Part shown: positions 53,656-63,180 of the stretch, piece by piece
Numbering within the stretch: position 1 is the first letter of the stretch
Layout of the letters: the number at the start of each line of letters is the position of its first letter
Assembly: GCA_947565425.1 (NCBI GenBank)
Contig: CANOFW010000005.1
Location: 1 to 64,000, forward strand
Length of the DNA: 64,000 nucleotides
Direction: 5' to 3'
Source: an uncultured Lachnospiraceae bacterium
Lineage (GTDB): Bacteria > Bacillota > Clostridia > Lachnospirales > Lachnospiraceae
Notes under the pieces: generated by a model
What the model was told of the DNA's origin: nothing
What the model saw: the letters and a program-made list of their open reading frames with translations, nothing else
Database searches by the model: none
Program-made: the position numbers and the translations under genes

Positions 53656-53667
53656 GCTGTATTGTGA

Positions 53668-53778
53668 GGCTGTCTCTAGAGCCGTAGCTCTCCAAAGCAC
53701 ATACCGGAAAAAAAGCATCCCTTCCATTCATAAAATCTCCGGTATGGCTTCTGGAGCGCTAGGGCTTTGGAGACAGCT
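53668..53778. repeat. 110-bp inverted repeat before the sensor kinase
   Basis: The 41-base left arm (starting GGCTGTCTCTAGAGCC) mirrors the right arm (ending GGGCTTTGGAGACAGCT), with mismatches, around a 29-base loop; the inner part is ACATACCGGA with TCCGGTATGG. It may form a large RNA hairpin in the leader of the two-component operon or be a palindromic repeat. The remaining gap (53779-53922) shows no clear promoter. Confidence 0.6.
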
Positions 53779-53922
53779 TTCTTAAAGATAAAATCCTTTG
53801 ACTCGAAAGACATCTTCCTATGGCGCGGCTTTCCTTAAAAAACATTTATATTTGTGCGGATGGAAAAAAGACTGTTGTTTTTGTGGGAAATCTATTACAA
53901 TTAGTTAAAGAAGGAGGAGGAC

Positions 53923-55719
53923 ATGAAGAGAAAAGTACTTGCAAGATTAGATGACGTTAAATTTGGCGGGAAATTCCTTATTCTTTTTTTTGTCTGTGTA
54001 GTGATTCCCATGATTACGACCAATGGATATATTATTTGGAGCATGAAAAATGGCATGGACAAGGAGCAGAATCAGAGGGTGGAAAGTATGGCGCAGCGCC
54101 TGGAATTTGAACTTGCCGGAGAAATTGCCAAGCAGATTTCCATTGCAGATTACCTTGACCGTAACGTCACGCTACAGGAATTTTTGGAGACGGAATATGA
54201 AGACGCTTCTGCTTATTATGAAGCGTATGTGGAGTTGATGGAGAATCAGGTTATTCAGTATTATTATACGGCGCAGTCCACATATAACATTGTAATTTGT
54301 ACGGATAATGAGACAATCACCAATGGCACTTATTTTGTGCGCAGGCAGAGTGTGGAAAATAGTAAGTGGTATCGTGATTTTGTAGACAGCGGCAGAAATA
54401 TTTATTTGTATAGTTATTTTGAGGACGGGAAGGAATCATCAGGTTATATTGAGCGTGGCAGGCGTATTGTCCTCATTCAAAAGCTGCCACATTGCGGGAA
54501 AGATAATATAATTATGTTGGAAATGGATTATAATTCTCTGCTGGATAATATGGAGATGGTCTGCGAGGGGGTAGACGGGTATCTGTGTGCGGAAGATAAG
54601 ATTCTCTTGAGTACACGGGATAAGAATAGTAAAAATAGTGATTTTTGGGATTTGTCTGAAATTCAGAAAAAAGGATGTTTTCTTGAAAGCTCTTTGGATA
54701 TGTATGGGATGAAGATGAATATCTTCCTGACAGCAGATCGATTAGGGGTTTTTAACATTATAAAAAGGCAGATGACTTCTATTTTTCTGTTGTATTTGGC
54801 AAATTTGATTTTGCCGAGCCTGTTTGTGTATATACTGTACCGTTCGTTGCACGATCGGATTGAGCTGACACAGGAATATTTGGCGCGTATGGAGCAGGGG
54901 GTCTATGAGGTTATTCCCCTTGAGGAGGGCAAAGATGAGATTAGCGGGATGATACTTCGCTACAATTTAATGGCATTGCGTATCAAGGAGCTGGTAGAGG
55001 TAGTTTTTAAAAATAAAGAGCGCGAACAGGGGTTAGAGATTGCCAAAAGGGAAGCTGAGCTGAAAGCTTTACAGAGTCAGTTAAATCCCCATTTTGTTTT
55101 TAATGCTTTAGAGAGTATACGTATGCACAGCATTTTGAAACAGGAGACAGAGACGGCGCGTATTCTGGAGAGCTTTGCTATTCTTATGCGCAAGAATATT
55201 CAATGGAACAAGGATTTTGTTACAATAGAGGATGAGTGCGACAATGTAAGGAGATATCTTGAGATTCAAAAGTATCGTTTTGGAGACAGGCTGGAATTTT
55301 ACCTGCATGTACAGGAGGAATGTAAGGAGCGCATAATACCTAAATTTGTGCTCATTACGTTTGTAGAAAATGCCTGCGTGCATGGAATAGAAAAGAGTGT
55401 GGAGGGCGGCTCTATCACGGTAGTGGTGTCAGAGGATGAAAAAGACCTTTATTTTGAAATCATGGACGAGGGCAGCGGCATGGAGCCGGAGGAACTTGAA
55501 CGCTTGAGCGATATGGTAAAACAGGCGGATATTGAATACATTCAGAAGGCAGAAAAGAGTATCGGTATTGTGAATACGGTGGTACGAATGCATCAATATT
55601 ATGGGGAACAGGTACAGATTGACATCAATAGTACAGCACAGGAAGGAACGGAAGTTTGTATACGGCTTCCGAAAAACTATGGGGAAGATGACTTTGAGAA
55701 AGCAGGTGGGCGAGGATGA
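53923..55719 (+). CDS. Sensor histidine kinase, YesM type
   Basis: A 598-residue membrane kinase. Helices at about 18-38 and 286-308 enclose an extracellular domain of about 245 residues, with a HAMP-like region after the second helix. The His-kinase domain has SQLNPHFVFNALESIRMHS (phospho-His) and the N-box FVENACVHG, with DEGSGMEP and NTVVRMHQYYG. YesM/LytS-type kinases commonly regulate sugar uptake and carbohydrate enzymes. It overlaps its response regulator by 4 bases. RBS AAGGAGGAGG precedes ATG 53923. Confidence 0.92.
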   Translation: MKRKVLARLDDVKFGGKFLILFFVCVVIPMITTNGYIIWSMKNGMDKEQNQRVESMAQRLEFELAGEIAKQISIADYLDRNVTLQEFLETEYEDASAYYEAYVELMENQVIQYYYTAQSTYNIVICTDNETITNGTYFVRRQSVENSKWYRDFVDSGRNIYLYSYFEDGKESSGYIERGRRIVLIQKLPHCGKDNIIMLEMDYNSLLDNMEMVCEGVDGYLCAEDKILLSTRDKNSKNSDFWDLSEIQKKGCFLESSLDMYGMKMNIFLTADRLGVFNIIKRQMTSIFLLYLANLILPSLFVYILYRSLHDRIELTQEYLARMEQGVYEVIPLEEGKDEISGMILRYNLMALRIKELVEVVFKNKEREQGLEIAKREAELKALQSQLNPHFVFNALESIRMHSILKQETETARILESFAILMRKNIQWNKDFVTIEDECDNVRRYLEIQKYRFGDRLEFYLHVQEECKERIIPKFVLITFVENACVHGIEKSVEGGSITVVVSEDEKDLYFEIMDEGSGMEPEELERLSDMVKQADIEYIQKAEKSIGIVNTVVRMHQYYGEQVQIDINSTAQEGTEVCIRLPKNYGEDDFEKAGGRG

Positions 55720-57314
55720 TAAAAGTATTGCTGGTAGACGATGAGCAGTTTATACGCCAGGGGTTAAGGCATCTTGTGCATTGGGAGAAGTATGGTTGCC
55801 AGATTGTTGCTGAAGCGGAAAATGGTATGGACGCCATAAGTATTTTGGAGGAGAAGGATATTGATTTAGCGTTTGTAGATATCCGAATGCCGGGGATGAC
55901 CGGGATGGAGCTGATTGCCTATGCGCGGCGCAATCTGTATCGGCAGATTCGTTTTGTGATCTTGACAGGTTACGCGGAGTTTCAATATGCCAGGAAAGCC
56001 TTGCAGATGGATGTGATTGATTATATGCTAAAACCCGTACAGGAAGAAGAATTGATCCGTGTGTTGAACAGGGTCAATCAAGATTACTGTCGTCAAAGGC
56101 AGGAACAGCGTGACAAATATGATTTTCATGTGGCGTCTGTATTGACCGGTAAGTATTCTGAGAAAAACTTGCAACAAGTGAAAAGATATGTTTCAGAAGA
56201 AGGATTGGAGCGGTATGTAAGCTTTGAATTTGATAAGAATCATATAGAATTTGCTGCACTTAGCAGAAGCGAGCGGATAGAGCAGCAGAAAGAACTTGTG
56301 CATTATTTAAAGAGCCTGGTAGGAGGATTTGCATATTATGTGGTTCCCATGATGGAGACAGAAGAAGAATCTTTTGGAGCAGGAATGATATTGGCGCGTG
56401 TTTTATATGAGGAGGAGTATGATAGCGAAGAAGAATATCTGGAGCATCTACAAAAACGGGTGGCGCAGCACTTTGCCTGTCCGGTACAAGTGTATGCCGG
56501 TCAGAAAGCGGAATCTTTTGAACAGTTGTCGCAATCCTTTTTTTCCATCCGCGTGGCGCGTTGTCTGCATGGACTTGCGCAGGAGGAATCTCAGGTTCGG
56601 AACTATGAAAATTTTCGTCATCGCAAATCGTCCATGAGTATTCATGAATCAGATGTGGACAGACTTTTGGAGGCGGTAAAGAATAATCATCCTTCAGAAA
56701 TTGAAGCGAGTGCGGAGCGAGTGTTTGCACAAATTCGCAATAGCGATATGAATATGGAAATGGTGAATGCCAGTATTTACCATATTTTATATCGGTTAAT
56801 GGAGATGGTGCAGGAGTTTGATGATGAGACGAACCAGCAGGAAATACTGGAATATATTGGAAAAGAGTCTTTCAATAAAATGGTTCTTGCCGGGAGTACG
56901 GAAGAAATTACAGGCTTTTTCTTAGATTATGCCGGCTATCTGGCACAGGTGCGTACCCAGGAGTCCCGTAAGATTTTGGATCGAGTGGACGCCTATGTAC
57001 GGCAGAATTACATGGAGAAGATGAGTCTGAAGTCTCTGGGCGAATTATTCTATGTAAATAATGTCTATCTGGGACAGCTTTATAAGAAAAAATATGGGAT
57101 TGCTTTCAGAGATTACCTGAACAATCTGCGCATGGAGCGGGCACAGGAACTACTGGTGAATACAAATATGCGAATCTATGCGATTGCGGAGGAGGTTGGA
57201 TTTGGAAAGGCGGAATATTTTATAAATAAATTTGTGCAAATGTACAATATGACGCCGAATCAATATCGCATTCGTAACCGTAAGGCAGAAAGTGAGGAAA
57301 CAGATGAAGGATAG
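55716..57314 (+). CDS. Response regulator, YesN/AraC type
   Basis: A 532-residue regulator. The N-terminal receiver domain has KVLLVDDEQFIRQGL, the phosphorylated Asp in DLAFVDIRMPGMTG and MLKPVQEEEL. A middle region of about 260 residues is family-specific, and the C-terminal AraC-type helix-turn-helix pair is SLKSLGELFYVNNVYLGQLY and IYAIAEEVGFGKAEYF. It would bind DNA after phosphorylation by the upstream kinase. It overlaps both neighbours. Targets may include the lipoprotein gene behind it or the GH43 gene ahead of it (inference). Confidence 0.92.
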   Translation: MIKVLLVDDEQFIRQGLRHLVHWEKYGCQIVAEAENGMDAISILEEKDIDLAFVDIRMPGMTGMELIAYARRNLYRQIRFVILTGYAEFQYARKALQMDVIDYMLKPVQEEELIRVLNRVNQDYCRQRQEQRDKYDFHVASVLTGKYSEKNLQQVKRYVSEEGLERYVSFEFDKNHIEFAALSRSERIEQQKELVHYLKSLVGGFAYYVVPMMETEEESFGAGMILARVLYEEEYDSEEEYLEHLQKRVAQHFACPVQVYAGQKAESFEQLSQSFFSIRVARCLHGLAQEESQVRNYENFRHRKSSMSIHESDVDRLLEAVKNNHPSEIEASAERVFAQIRNSDMNMEMVNASIYHILYRLMEMVQEFDDETNQQEILEYIGKESFNKMVLAGSTEEITGFFLDYAGYLAQVRTQESRKILDRVDAYVRQNYMEKMSLKSLGELFYVNNVYLGQLYKKKYGIAFRDYLNNLRMERAQELLVNTNMRIYAIAEEVGFGKAEYFINKFVQMYNMTPNQYRIRNRKAESEETDEG

Positions 57315-58962
57315 GAGACTATGGCAAGTATGTGCCTTAATATTAGCGGTGGCTATCCTTGGATGTGCGTGCCGGTTATTCCCTATGAGCGGAGGACAGG
57401 AAGTAAAAGTGTTTACTGCTTTTATGGCAGTGCCGGGAGAGAATCATATGGAAGATACACGCCTCAAGGAGAAGATTGCCCAGTGTACGGGGGCGAGCGC
57501 GCAAGTAGAATTTTTGGGCGCTCAAACGCCGGAGGAGAAGATTGGAACGATTATTCAAACAGGGGAATATCCGGATTTCATCAATGGGGCGGATGCATCC
57601 AGTATGTTAATTGAAGCTGGTGCTTTGATACCGCTGGAAGATTACTTGAAGGACTACCCGGCATTGTATCAATATCTGACACCCAGGCAGTGGGAAACTC
57701 TGCGCAAGGAGGATGGGCATATCTATTATATTCCTCCGTTTGGTGTTGACTATGGGCATAATACACAGACCATGTTTTCTGGGGAAGCGTTTTGGATTCA
57801 GAAAAGGGTGCTCGAATGGGCTGATTTTCCTCAGATTAAAACCTTGGATGAATATTTTGCTTTGATTGCTTCTTATTTGGAAGAGAATCCACAGTCGGAT
57901 GGCAAACCCAATATTGGGTTTGAGATTTTATGTGACGACTGGAGATATTTCTGTCTGGAAAACCCGGCGATGTTCCTTGCGGGCTATCCCAACGAGGGAT
58001 GTGCCATTGTAGATCCCAAGACGCAGAAAGCGGCGGTTTATGATACAATTCCAGAGGCAAAGCAGTACTATCAGAAACTTTGTCAAATGTATAATCAGGG
58101 CGTCATTGACCCTGAGACGTTCACGCTTTCATATGCTCAGTATATTGATAAGCTTTCGGCGGGGAATGTGCTGGGATTTGTAGACCAATATTGGCAGATT
58201 ATGGACGCCCAGAATAGCCTTTATGTGTTTGGGTGGGAGGATCGGACATATGTTCCGCTTGCTATTACAGCGAATGAGGAAATTGAGAGCCAATATAACT
58301 GTACAGAACCGAACATAAATGTTGGGGCGGGCTTGGGAATCTCCGTGGATTGCGAGGATGTGGAGGGAGCTTTGCAGTTTCTGAACGACCTTCTGACGCC
58401 GGAGCTTATGATCTTGCGGTTTTGGGGAGAAGAGGGAGTTGATTATGAGGTTGACGATGCGGGAGTATTTTATCGCACAAAAGAGCAGAGAGAGAATTGG
58501 AGAAATGGAGACTATATAAAGGCAAACCGCTGTGATTACACCTATTTTCCGGCTTATGAGGGGATGCTTGCTGACAATATTAATACAGTGCTTCCGGCAG
58601 AACAGCCGGGGGAATATTATGAGAAACTTTCACCTTACGATAAGAAAGTGCTGGATGCATATGGATTTCAGACCTGGAAGGAATTTTTGGGTGAGGAGTT
58701 GGAAGGAAGCGCCTGGTTCCCCTTGTATTCCTGCGTAGCAGACTGGCCTGCGGACAGTGATTATGGGAAAGCGAAAGCGGAGATGGAGCGCATCAAACGA
58801 TTGTGGCTTCCCAAAGTTATCATGTCTTCTGAGGAGGAATTTGAGGAATGTTGGGCTGATTATATGCAGGACTATGCAGATAATGTAGACGTGGAAGCGT
58901 ATGTAAACCAGCTCAACCTGGAAATTGAAAGACGAGTGGAGGCGTCTCAAAATGAAAAGTGA
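57304..58962 (+). CDS. Extracellular solute-binding lipoprotein
   Basis: A 552-residue lipoprotein of the extracellular solute-binding family. The signal sequence ends in AVAILGCAC, with the lipidated Cys at about residue 21. The binding-protein features are EYPDFINGADASSMLIEAGA, GHIYYIPPFGVDYG and a later lobe (GLGISVDCEDVEGALQFLND). ATG 57304 overlaps the regulator by 11 bases; a GTG at 57292 sits on the RBS. No ABC permease genes adjoin. It may be a sensory partner of the kinase or a component of an ABC importer coded elsewhere. Substrate probably a sugar or oligosaccharide. Confidence 0.85.
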   Translation: MKDRRLWQVCALILAVAILGCACRLFPMSGGQEVKVFTAFMAVPGENHMEDTRLKEKIAQCTGASAQVEFLGAQTPEEKIGTIIQTGEYPDFINGADASSMLIEAGALIPLEDYLKDYPALYQYLTPRQWETLRKEDGHIYYIPPFGVDYGHNTQTMFSGEAFWIQKRVLEWADFPQIKTLDEYFALIASYLEENPQSDGKPNIGFEILCDDWRYFCLENPAMFLAGYPNEGCAIVDPKTQKAAVYDTIPEAKQYYQKLCQMYNQGVIDPETFTLSYAQYIDKLSAGNVLGFVDQYWQIMDAQNSLYVFGWEDRTYVPLAITANEEIESQYNCTEPNINVGAGLGISVDCEDVEGALQFLNDLLTPELMILRFWGEEGVDYEVDDAGVFYRTKEQRENWRNGDYIKANRCDYTYFPAYEGMLADNINTVLPAEQPGEYYEKLSPYDKKVLDAYGFQTWKEFLGEELEGSAWFPLYSCVADWPADSDYGKAKAEMERIKRLWLPKVIMSSEEEFEECWADYMQDYADNVDVEAYVNQLNLEIERRVEASQNEK

Positions 58963-59006
58963 GCGTTTGACTTGTCGGCATTCTTCCCCGGTATGTTTTG
59001 GTTAGT

Positions 59007-60017
59007 TTATGTTACGATAATGCGCATACGGCTTTTAACACCGTCTTCGGTGGCATAGATATATGCTTTGCCAACATCGTTTGCGGTCACCACACCATGT
59101 TCATCAACGGTTGCAACGCAGGTGTTAGAGCTGGAGAAGGAGGGGCTGTTGCCCGATGAAACAAAGACTTTGACGGTCTTCTTTTTACCGACGGTAAGTG
59201 TGAGAACATCTTTCTCAAACTGAACCGTCGGTTTTTTTACAGTAATCTCACAACGCTTGCTCACGCCGTCCACGGTTACGGTAATTGTGGCTTTGCCGTT
59301 TTTGATGGCGGTCACAGTGCCGTATTCATCGACTGTGGCAACGCTTTTTTTGTTGCTTTTCCATTGGGGAATGCTTCTTGAGGAGGATTTGACCGTCAAG
59401 CGGATTTGCTGCTTGCGGTAGATAGAGGCAGTGTGTTTATTAAGCGTGAGCGTTGGCTTTCGCACTGTCACGCGGCAGGTTGCCGTTGTCTGGTCTGCTT
59501 TGGCGGTAATGATTGCCGTGCCAGGCTTCTTTGCCGTGATATACCCGTATTCGTCGACTGTGGCAATGCTCTTTTTGTCAGAACGATAGGTAACGGGATG
59601 GCCATTAGAAGTTTTTGACGTCAATCTTTTCGTATAGCCATTTTCCAGAGAAATGCTTTTTGCGCTTAAATGAATGGTGGTTTTTGTCACTTTTACCGTG
59701 CAGGTAGCCTCGCCGTTTTTTATTTTCGCTTTGATTTTAGCGGTTCCAGCAGCTTTAGCGGTAATTTTGCCATAAGTATTGACCGAGGCAATTTTACTGC
59801 TGCTGGAAGTGAAGGATGGTTTTTTCCCATTGGAGGTAACGGCAAGAAGGTAAAATTCATCGCCAATTTTCAAAGTCCTGGAAGAAGTATTTAAGATTAC
59901 AAATCCCAAATTGGGCGATGCATGAACTGGGAGTGACTGATTCATGAAAAGCAGCATTGTGGCTGCTAGGATGAGTACAGCAAAGGCTGTGTGTAAGAAA
60001 TGTTTGTTGTGTGTCAT
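59007..60017 (-). CDS. Secreted protein of four Big_2 Ig-like domains
   Basis: A 336-residue secreted protein on the minus strand: a signal peptide (MTHNKHFLHTAFAVLILAA) then about four Big_2 domains repeating the pattern SNKKSVATVDEYGTVTAIKN and KPGTAIITAKADQTTATC. No catalytic domain is seen. The start at 60017 has AAGGGGGAA upstream; the frame from 60065 is longer but has none. It is monocistronic and converges with the binding-protein gene 44 bases away. Possible surface or matrix protein. Confidence 0.85.
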   Translation of the reverse strand: MTHNKHFLHTAFAVLILAATMLLFMNQSLPVHASPNLGFVILNTSSRTLKIGDEFYLLAVTSNGKKPSFTSSSSKIASVNTYGKITAKAAGTAKIKAKIKNGEATCTVKVTKTTIHLSAKSISLENGYTKRLTSKTSNGHPVTYRSDKKSIATVDEYGYITAKKPGTAIITAKADQTTATCRVTVRKPTLTLNKHTASIYRKQQIRLTVKSSSRSIPQWKSNKKSVATVDEYGTVTAIKNGKATITVTVDGVSKRCEITVKKPTVQFEKDVLTLTVGKKKTVKVFVSSGNSPSFSSSNTCVATVDEHGVVTANDVGKAYIYATEDGVKSRMRIIVT

Positions 60018-60079
60018 AGAATTCCCCCTTTGTGGGGGAAGAATGCCGACAAAAATCACAAACAAGTTGTGATTTATTT

Positions 60080-60108
60080 AATATAGCATGCGATGGGAAA
60101 TTTGTAAA
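60080..60108 (-). promoter_or_regulatory. Promoter of the Big_2 protein gene
   Basis: On the minus strand TTTACA (60108-60103), 17 bases, TATATT (60085-60080). A small inverted repeat AAATCACAA with TTGTGATTT (60054-60075) lies in the leader. Confidence 0.55.
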
Positions 60109-60196
60109 GAGAGAATTTTTTAAGTTTCCCCATTTTTTGTTATAACCTATATTTTAGTACTGTGCATATACAAAATGAGAAAAATTTAAAAGAACT

Positions 60197-61216
60197 TTAG
60201 ATATTTTCCCGAATGCGGATATCGGTATCTACATATTGGAATTCTTCTTCCGGCATAATTCCTTCCAAAAGGTAACGTGAGAGCAGCTCTAAAGGGCGAT
60301 AGCCTTGCAAAAACGGTTGTTGGCAGATTGTTGCAGTAACGACGCCTTGCCGGATTAGTTCAGCGGTGGTTGTCACATTGTCAAAAGTAAATATTTTTAT
60401 TTTTTTAGAGAGATTGAGTGAAAGTACGGCACGGCAGCCACCATAAACTCCGCCTGCCATAAAGTATAATGCGTTAATTTCCGGGTGATTTGTGAGCAGT
60501 GCGGTTACTTTGCGGTAGCTTTCTTCGTCATCATCATAATTTTCCACGATATCTTCTATAATTTTAATATGTGTAAAATGCTCCCCAATGGTTTTGCGAA
60601 AGCCGGCAATCCTGTCGGTGTGGCAAAGCACATGGGAAGAACCAATGATAATACCTACAATCACGTCTCCGAAAGTCATGCGCCCCAACAGGCCGGCGGC
60701 AGTCTGTCCGGAAAGGAAATAATTGCTTCCTACATAGGAAAGACGTTTGGAAGCGATATCTGTATTCGTAGTGATTACGGGTATGCCTTTTTCACAGAGT
60801 CGATTGATTTCAGCAGCAATGGAGGGCGCATTGAATGGAGAGATGACAAGTCCATGGATCCCCTCATGCTCCAACTCCCATATGGCATTTTTCTGGCAAT
60901 CCTCATCGAAAGACACCTGGCGTACCAGTACTTGACAATTGTAGCCAGACAGTTCCTCTGCTTTGGCGTGGACGCCCTTTAATACTTCCTGAAAGAAGGG
61001 GTTCGTATCTTGAAACAGAATGACACCGAGCTTTAAGTTTTTCTTTTGGGCAGCAAGCATTAACCCTGCTTTGTTGGGCTGATAGTTGAGCTTTTCAGCA
61101 ATTTTTAATATTCTTGCAGCCGTGTCAGGATTCACGGAACCCCGGTGGTTCAATACTCTGTCTACCGTACCTCTTGAGACACCGGCTAAAACAGCAATTT
61201 CCTTCATGGTTGCCAT
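60197..61216 (-). CDS. LacI-family transcription regulator
   Basis: A 339-residue repressor. The N-terminal helix-turn-helix is MATMKEIAVLAGVSRGTVDR with VLNHRGSVNPDTAARI, and the C-terminal sugar-binding domain (about 65-335) is of the periplasmic-binding-protein type (KLGVILFQDTNPFFQEVLKG, GIHGLVISPFNAPS, TTNTDI). The start at 61216 has GGAGG before it. It is divergent from xylB and probably controls it; candidate sites are 61311-61339 and 61598-61609. The effector sugar is not known. Confidence 0.92.
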   Translation of the reverse strand: MATMKEIAVLAGVSRGTVDRVLNHRGSVNPDTAARILKIAEKLNYQPNKAGLMLAAQKKNLKLGVILFQDTNPFFQEVLKGVHAKAEELSGYNCQVLVRQVSFDEDCQKNAIWELEHEGIHGLVISPFNAPSIAAEINRLCEKGIPVITTNTDIASKRLSYVGSNYFLSGQTAAGLLGRMTFGDVIVGIIIGSSHVLCHTDRIAGFRKTIGEHFTHIKIIEDIVENYDDDEESYRKVTALLTNHPEINALYFMAGGVYGGCRAVLSLNLSKKIKIFTFDNVTTTAELIRQGVVTATICQQPFLQGYRPLELLSRYLLEGIMPEEEFQYVDTDIRIRENI

Positions 61217-61310
61217 GCCAAACCTCCATGCGAAACAGTTTTTAGAATAATTACAAGGTATATATGAGTGTGGCACCCTCATTTGACTTTGTGCGATAAC
61301 TCTTAACACA

Positions 61311-61339
61311 GTGTTTAGAGTGAAAATACACTAAAACAC
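61311..61339. promoter_or_regulatory. Inverted repeat in the regulator's own leader
   Basis: GTGTTTAGAGTG (61311-61322) and CACTAAAACAC (61329-61339) are near-mirror arms with a short loop. It lies just downstream of the regulator promoter, where a repressor could block its own gene. Confidence 0.4.
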
Positions 61340-61345
61340 AAGAAT

Positions 61346-61374
61346 ATTATAAGTTACTTTAATATATAAGTCAA
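61346..61374 (-). promoter_or_regulatory. Promoter of the LacI-family gene
   Basis: On the minus strand TTGACT (61374-61369), 17 bases, TATAAT (61351-61346). Confidence 0.65.
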
Positions 61375-61516
61375 ATTTTCTCTAGTTTGAGATGTTCCAT
61401 TTCGTAAATTTATTGTACCAAGCTGGGGTCTCGCACGAACATAATATTTTAATGGAAAGTTTTCGTCTTGAAGTGAGAACAGTCGTAGAAAACTGCACAA
61501 ACAGCACAAGAAGATG

Positions 61517-61587
61517 TTGTAAAAATTGCATAAAAGTTTTGGATAATAGGAAAAAGCATTGTAAAAGTTGAATAAAAGGATTATAAT
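61517..61587 (+). promoter_or_regulatory. xylB promoter region with a duplicated -35 block
   Basis: TTGTAA (61559-61564), 17 bases, TATAAT (61582-61587). The 20-base block TTGTAAAAGTTGAATAAAAG (61559-61578) is repeated with two changes at 61517-61536, followed there by GGATAAT, which may be a second promoter. The 61216-61631 gap holds this, both operators and the regulator promoter; 61380-61516 shows nothing further. Confidence 0.65.
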
Positions 61588-61597
61588 GAATAAAACC

Positions 61598-61609
61598 GTG
61601 CACGTGCAC
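61598..61609. promoter_or_regulatory. Candidate LacI-type operator of xylB
   Basis: The perfect palindrome GTGCACGTGCAC has the central CG of LacI-family operators and lies 11 bases after the -10 box, within the start of the transcript. The regulator gene is divergent next door. Confidence 0.6.
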
Positions 61610-61630
61610 ACAATATGGAAGGAGGCGTTT

Positions 61631-63100
61631 ATGAATTACATTGGCATAGATCTTGGAACATCGGCAGTCAAACTTTTGCTTATGCAGGAGGATGGTAAGA
61701 TTTTAAAGATTGTGAACCGCGAGTATTCAATCAGTTTCCCCAAACCCGGCTGGTCGCAGCAGAATCCGCAGGACTGGTATCGCGAGACAATAGCAGGGTT
61801 AAAGGAACTTTTGTCAGACAGTGATAAGTCGCGGGTGGCGGGAATTAGTTTCGGTGGACAGATGCATGGGTTGGTGATTTTGGACGAGAATGACGAGGTC
61901 ATCCGCCCAGCAATTTTGTGGAACGATGGACGGACAGCAGAAGAATCGGCGTATTTGAATCAAGAAATCGGTAAGGATAAGTTGTCAAAATATACGGCGA
62001 ATATCTCTTTTGCTGGATTTACTGCGCCCAAGGTTTTGTGGTTGAAAAAGCATGAGCCAGAGAATTATGCAAGGATTCGTAAGATTATGCTACCCAAAGA
62101 TTATCTGGCATATTGTTTGAGCGGCGTTCATTGCAGCGATGTTTCGGATGCTTCGGGGACTTTGTTTTTTGATGTGGAGCATCGCTGCTGGTCGGAGGAG
62201 ATGTGTGAAATCTGTGGCGTGAAAAAGGAGTGGCTGCCGAAAGTTTTTGAGAGCTACGAGGCGGTGGGCACACTGAAGCCGGAGCTTGCGGCAGAGCTGG
62301 GAATTTCTGAGAAGACCGTGATTGCGGCGGGAGCCGGAGATAATGCGGCGGCGGCAGTCGGCACGGGAACGGTCGGGGATGGAAGTTGCAATATTTCTCT
62401 GGGGACAAGTGGGACGGTGTTTATTTCCACGGAGAAATTTGGTGTGGATAGTAACAATGCTCTCCATTCTTTTGCACATGCGGACGGCAGCTATCACCTG
62501 ATGGGTTGTATGCTCAGTGCGGCTTCTTGCAATAAGTGGTGGATGGATGAGATTATTGGTACAAAAGATTATGCCAGCGAGCAGCAAGGAATTCAAACAT
62601 TGGGGGAGAATCATGTGTATTTCCTGCCCTATTTGATGGGGGAGCGTTCCCCTCACAATGATCCGGATGCGCGAGGAGCTTTTATTGGATTAACGCTGGA
62701 TACTGCGCGGGAGGATATGACGCAGGCTGTTTTAGAAGGCGTGGCATTTGCACTTAGAGATTCTCTGGAAGTTGCTAAGTCTTTGGGCATCGAGGTCACA
62801 CGGACGAAGATTTGCGGTGGAGGAGCCAAGAGTCCGCTATGGAAGAGGATTTTGGCAAATGTTCTTGGTACCTGCGTGGATGTGCCGGAGAATGAGGAAG
62901 GGCCGTCTATGGGCGGAGCTATGCTGGCAGCGGTGGCCTGTGGAGCCTATAAATCGGTAGAAGAAGCAGCACAGGCAATTGTAAAAAGGAAAGAGACGAT
63001 AGAACCGGAGCCGGAGCTTGTTACATTATATGAGAGGCGTTATCAGCAGTTTCGGGCAATATATCCCATTTGCCGTCCGCTATTCCAACAGTTAAAATGA
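61631..63100 (+). CDS. xylB: Xylulokinase
   Basis: A 489-residue FGGY-family sugar kinase that phosphorylates D-xylulose. The start YIGIDLGTSAVKLLLMQEDG holds phosphate-1, with GGQMHGLVILDENDE, the substrate loop LWNDGRTAEES, the phosphate-2 site SLGTSGTVFIS and the adenosine segment ICGGGAKSPLWKRILANVLG. ATG 61631 has AAGGAGG 7 bases upstream; the frame from 61568 lies in the promoter. It leads an operon with the isomerase. FGGY enzymes can differ in substrate, so xylulose is likely but not certain. The product enters the pentose phosphate pathway via rpe. Confidence 0.92.
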   Translation: MNYIGIDLGTSAVKLLLMQEDGKILKIVNREYSISFPKPGWSQQNPQDWYRETIAGLKELLSDSDKSRVAGISFGGQMHGLVILDENDEVIRPAILWNDGRTAEESAYLNQEIGKDKLSKYTANISFAGFTAPKVLWLKKHEPENYARIRKIMLPKDYLAYCLSGVHCSDVSDASGTLFFDVEHRCWSEEMCEICGVKKEWLPKVFESYEAVGTLKPELAAELGISEKTVIAAGAGDNAAAAVGTGTVGDGSCNISLGTSGTVFISTEKFGVDSNNALHSFAHADGSYHLMGCMLSAASCNKWWMDEIIGTKDYASEQQGIQTLGENHVYFLPYLMGERSPHNDPDARGAFIGLTLDTAREDMTQAVLEGVAFALRDSLEVAKSLGIEVTRTKICGGGAKSPLWKRILANVLGTCVDVPENEEGPSMGGAMLAAVACGAYKSVEEAAQAIVKRKETIEPEPELVTLYERRYQQFRAIYPICRPLFQQLK

Positions 63101-63180
63101 CAGAGTGGCAGATAAGTTTTTACAGGGGGATTCCTCTGTGCAAGCTGTAAATATAGAAAAAAATGGAAGGAGAAAACAGA

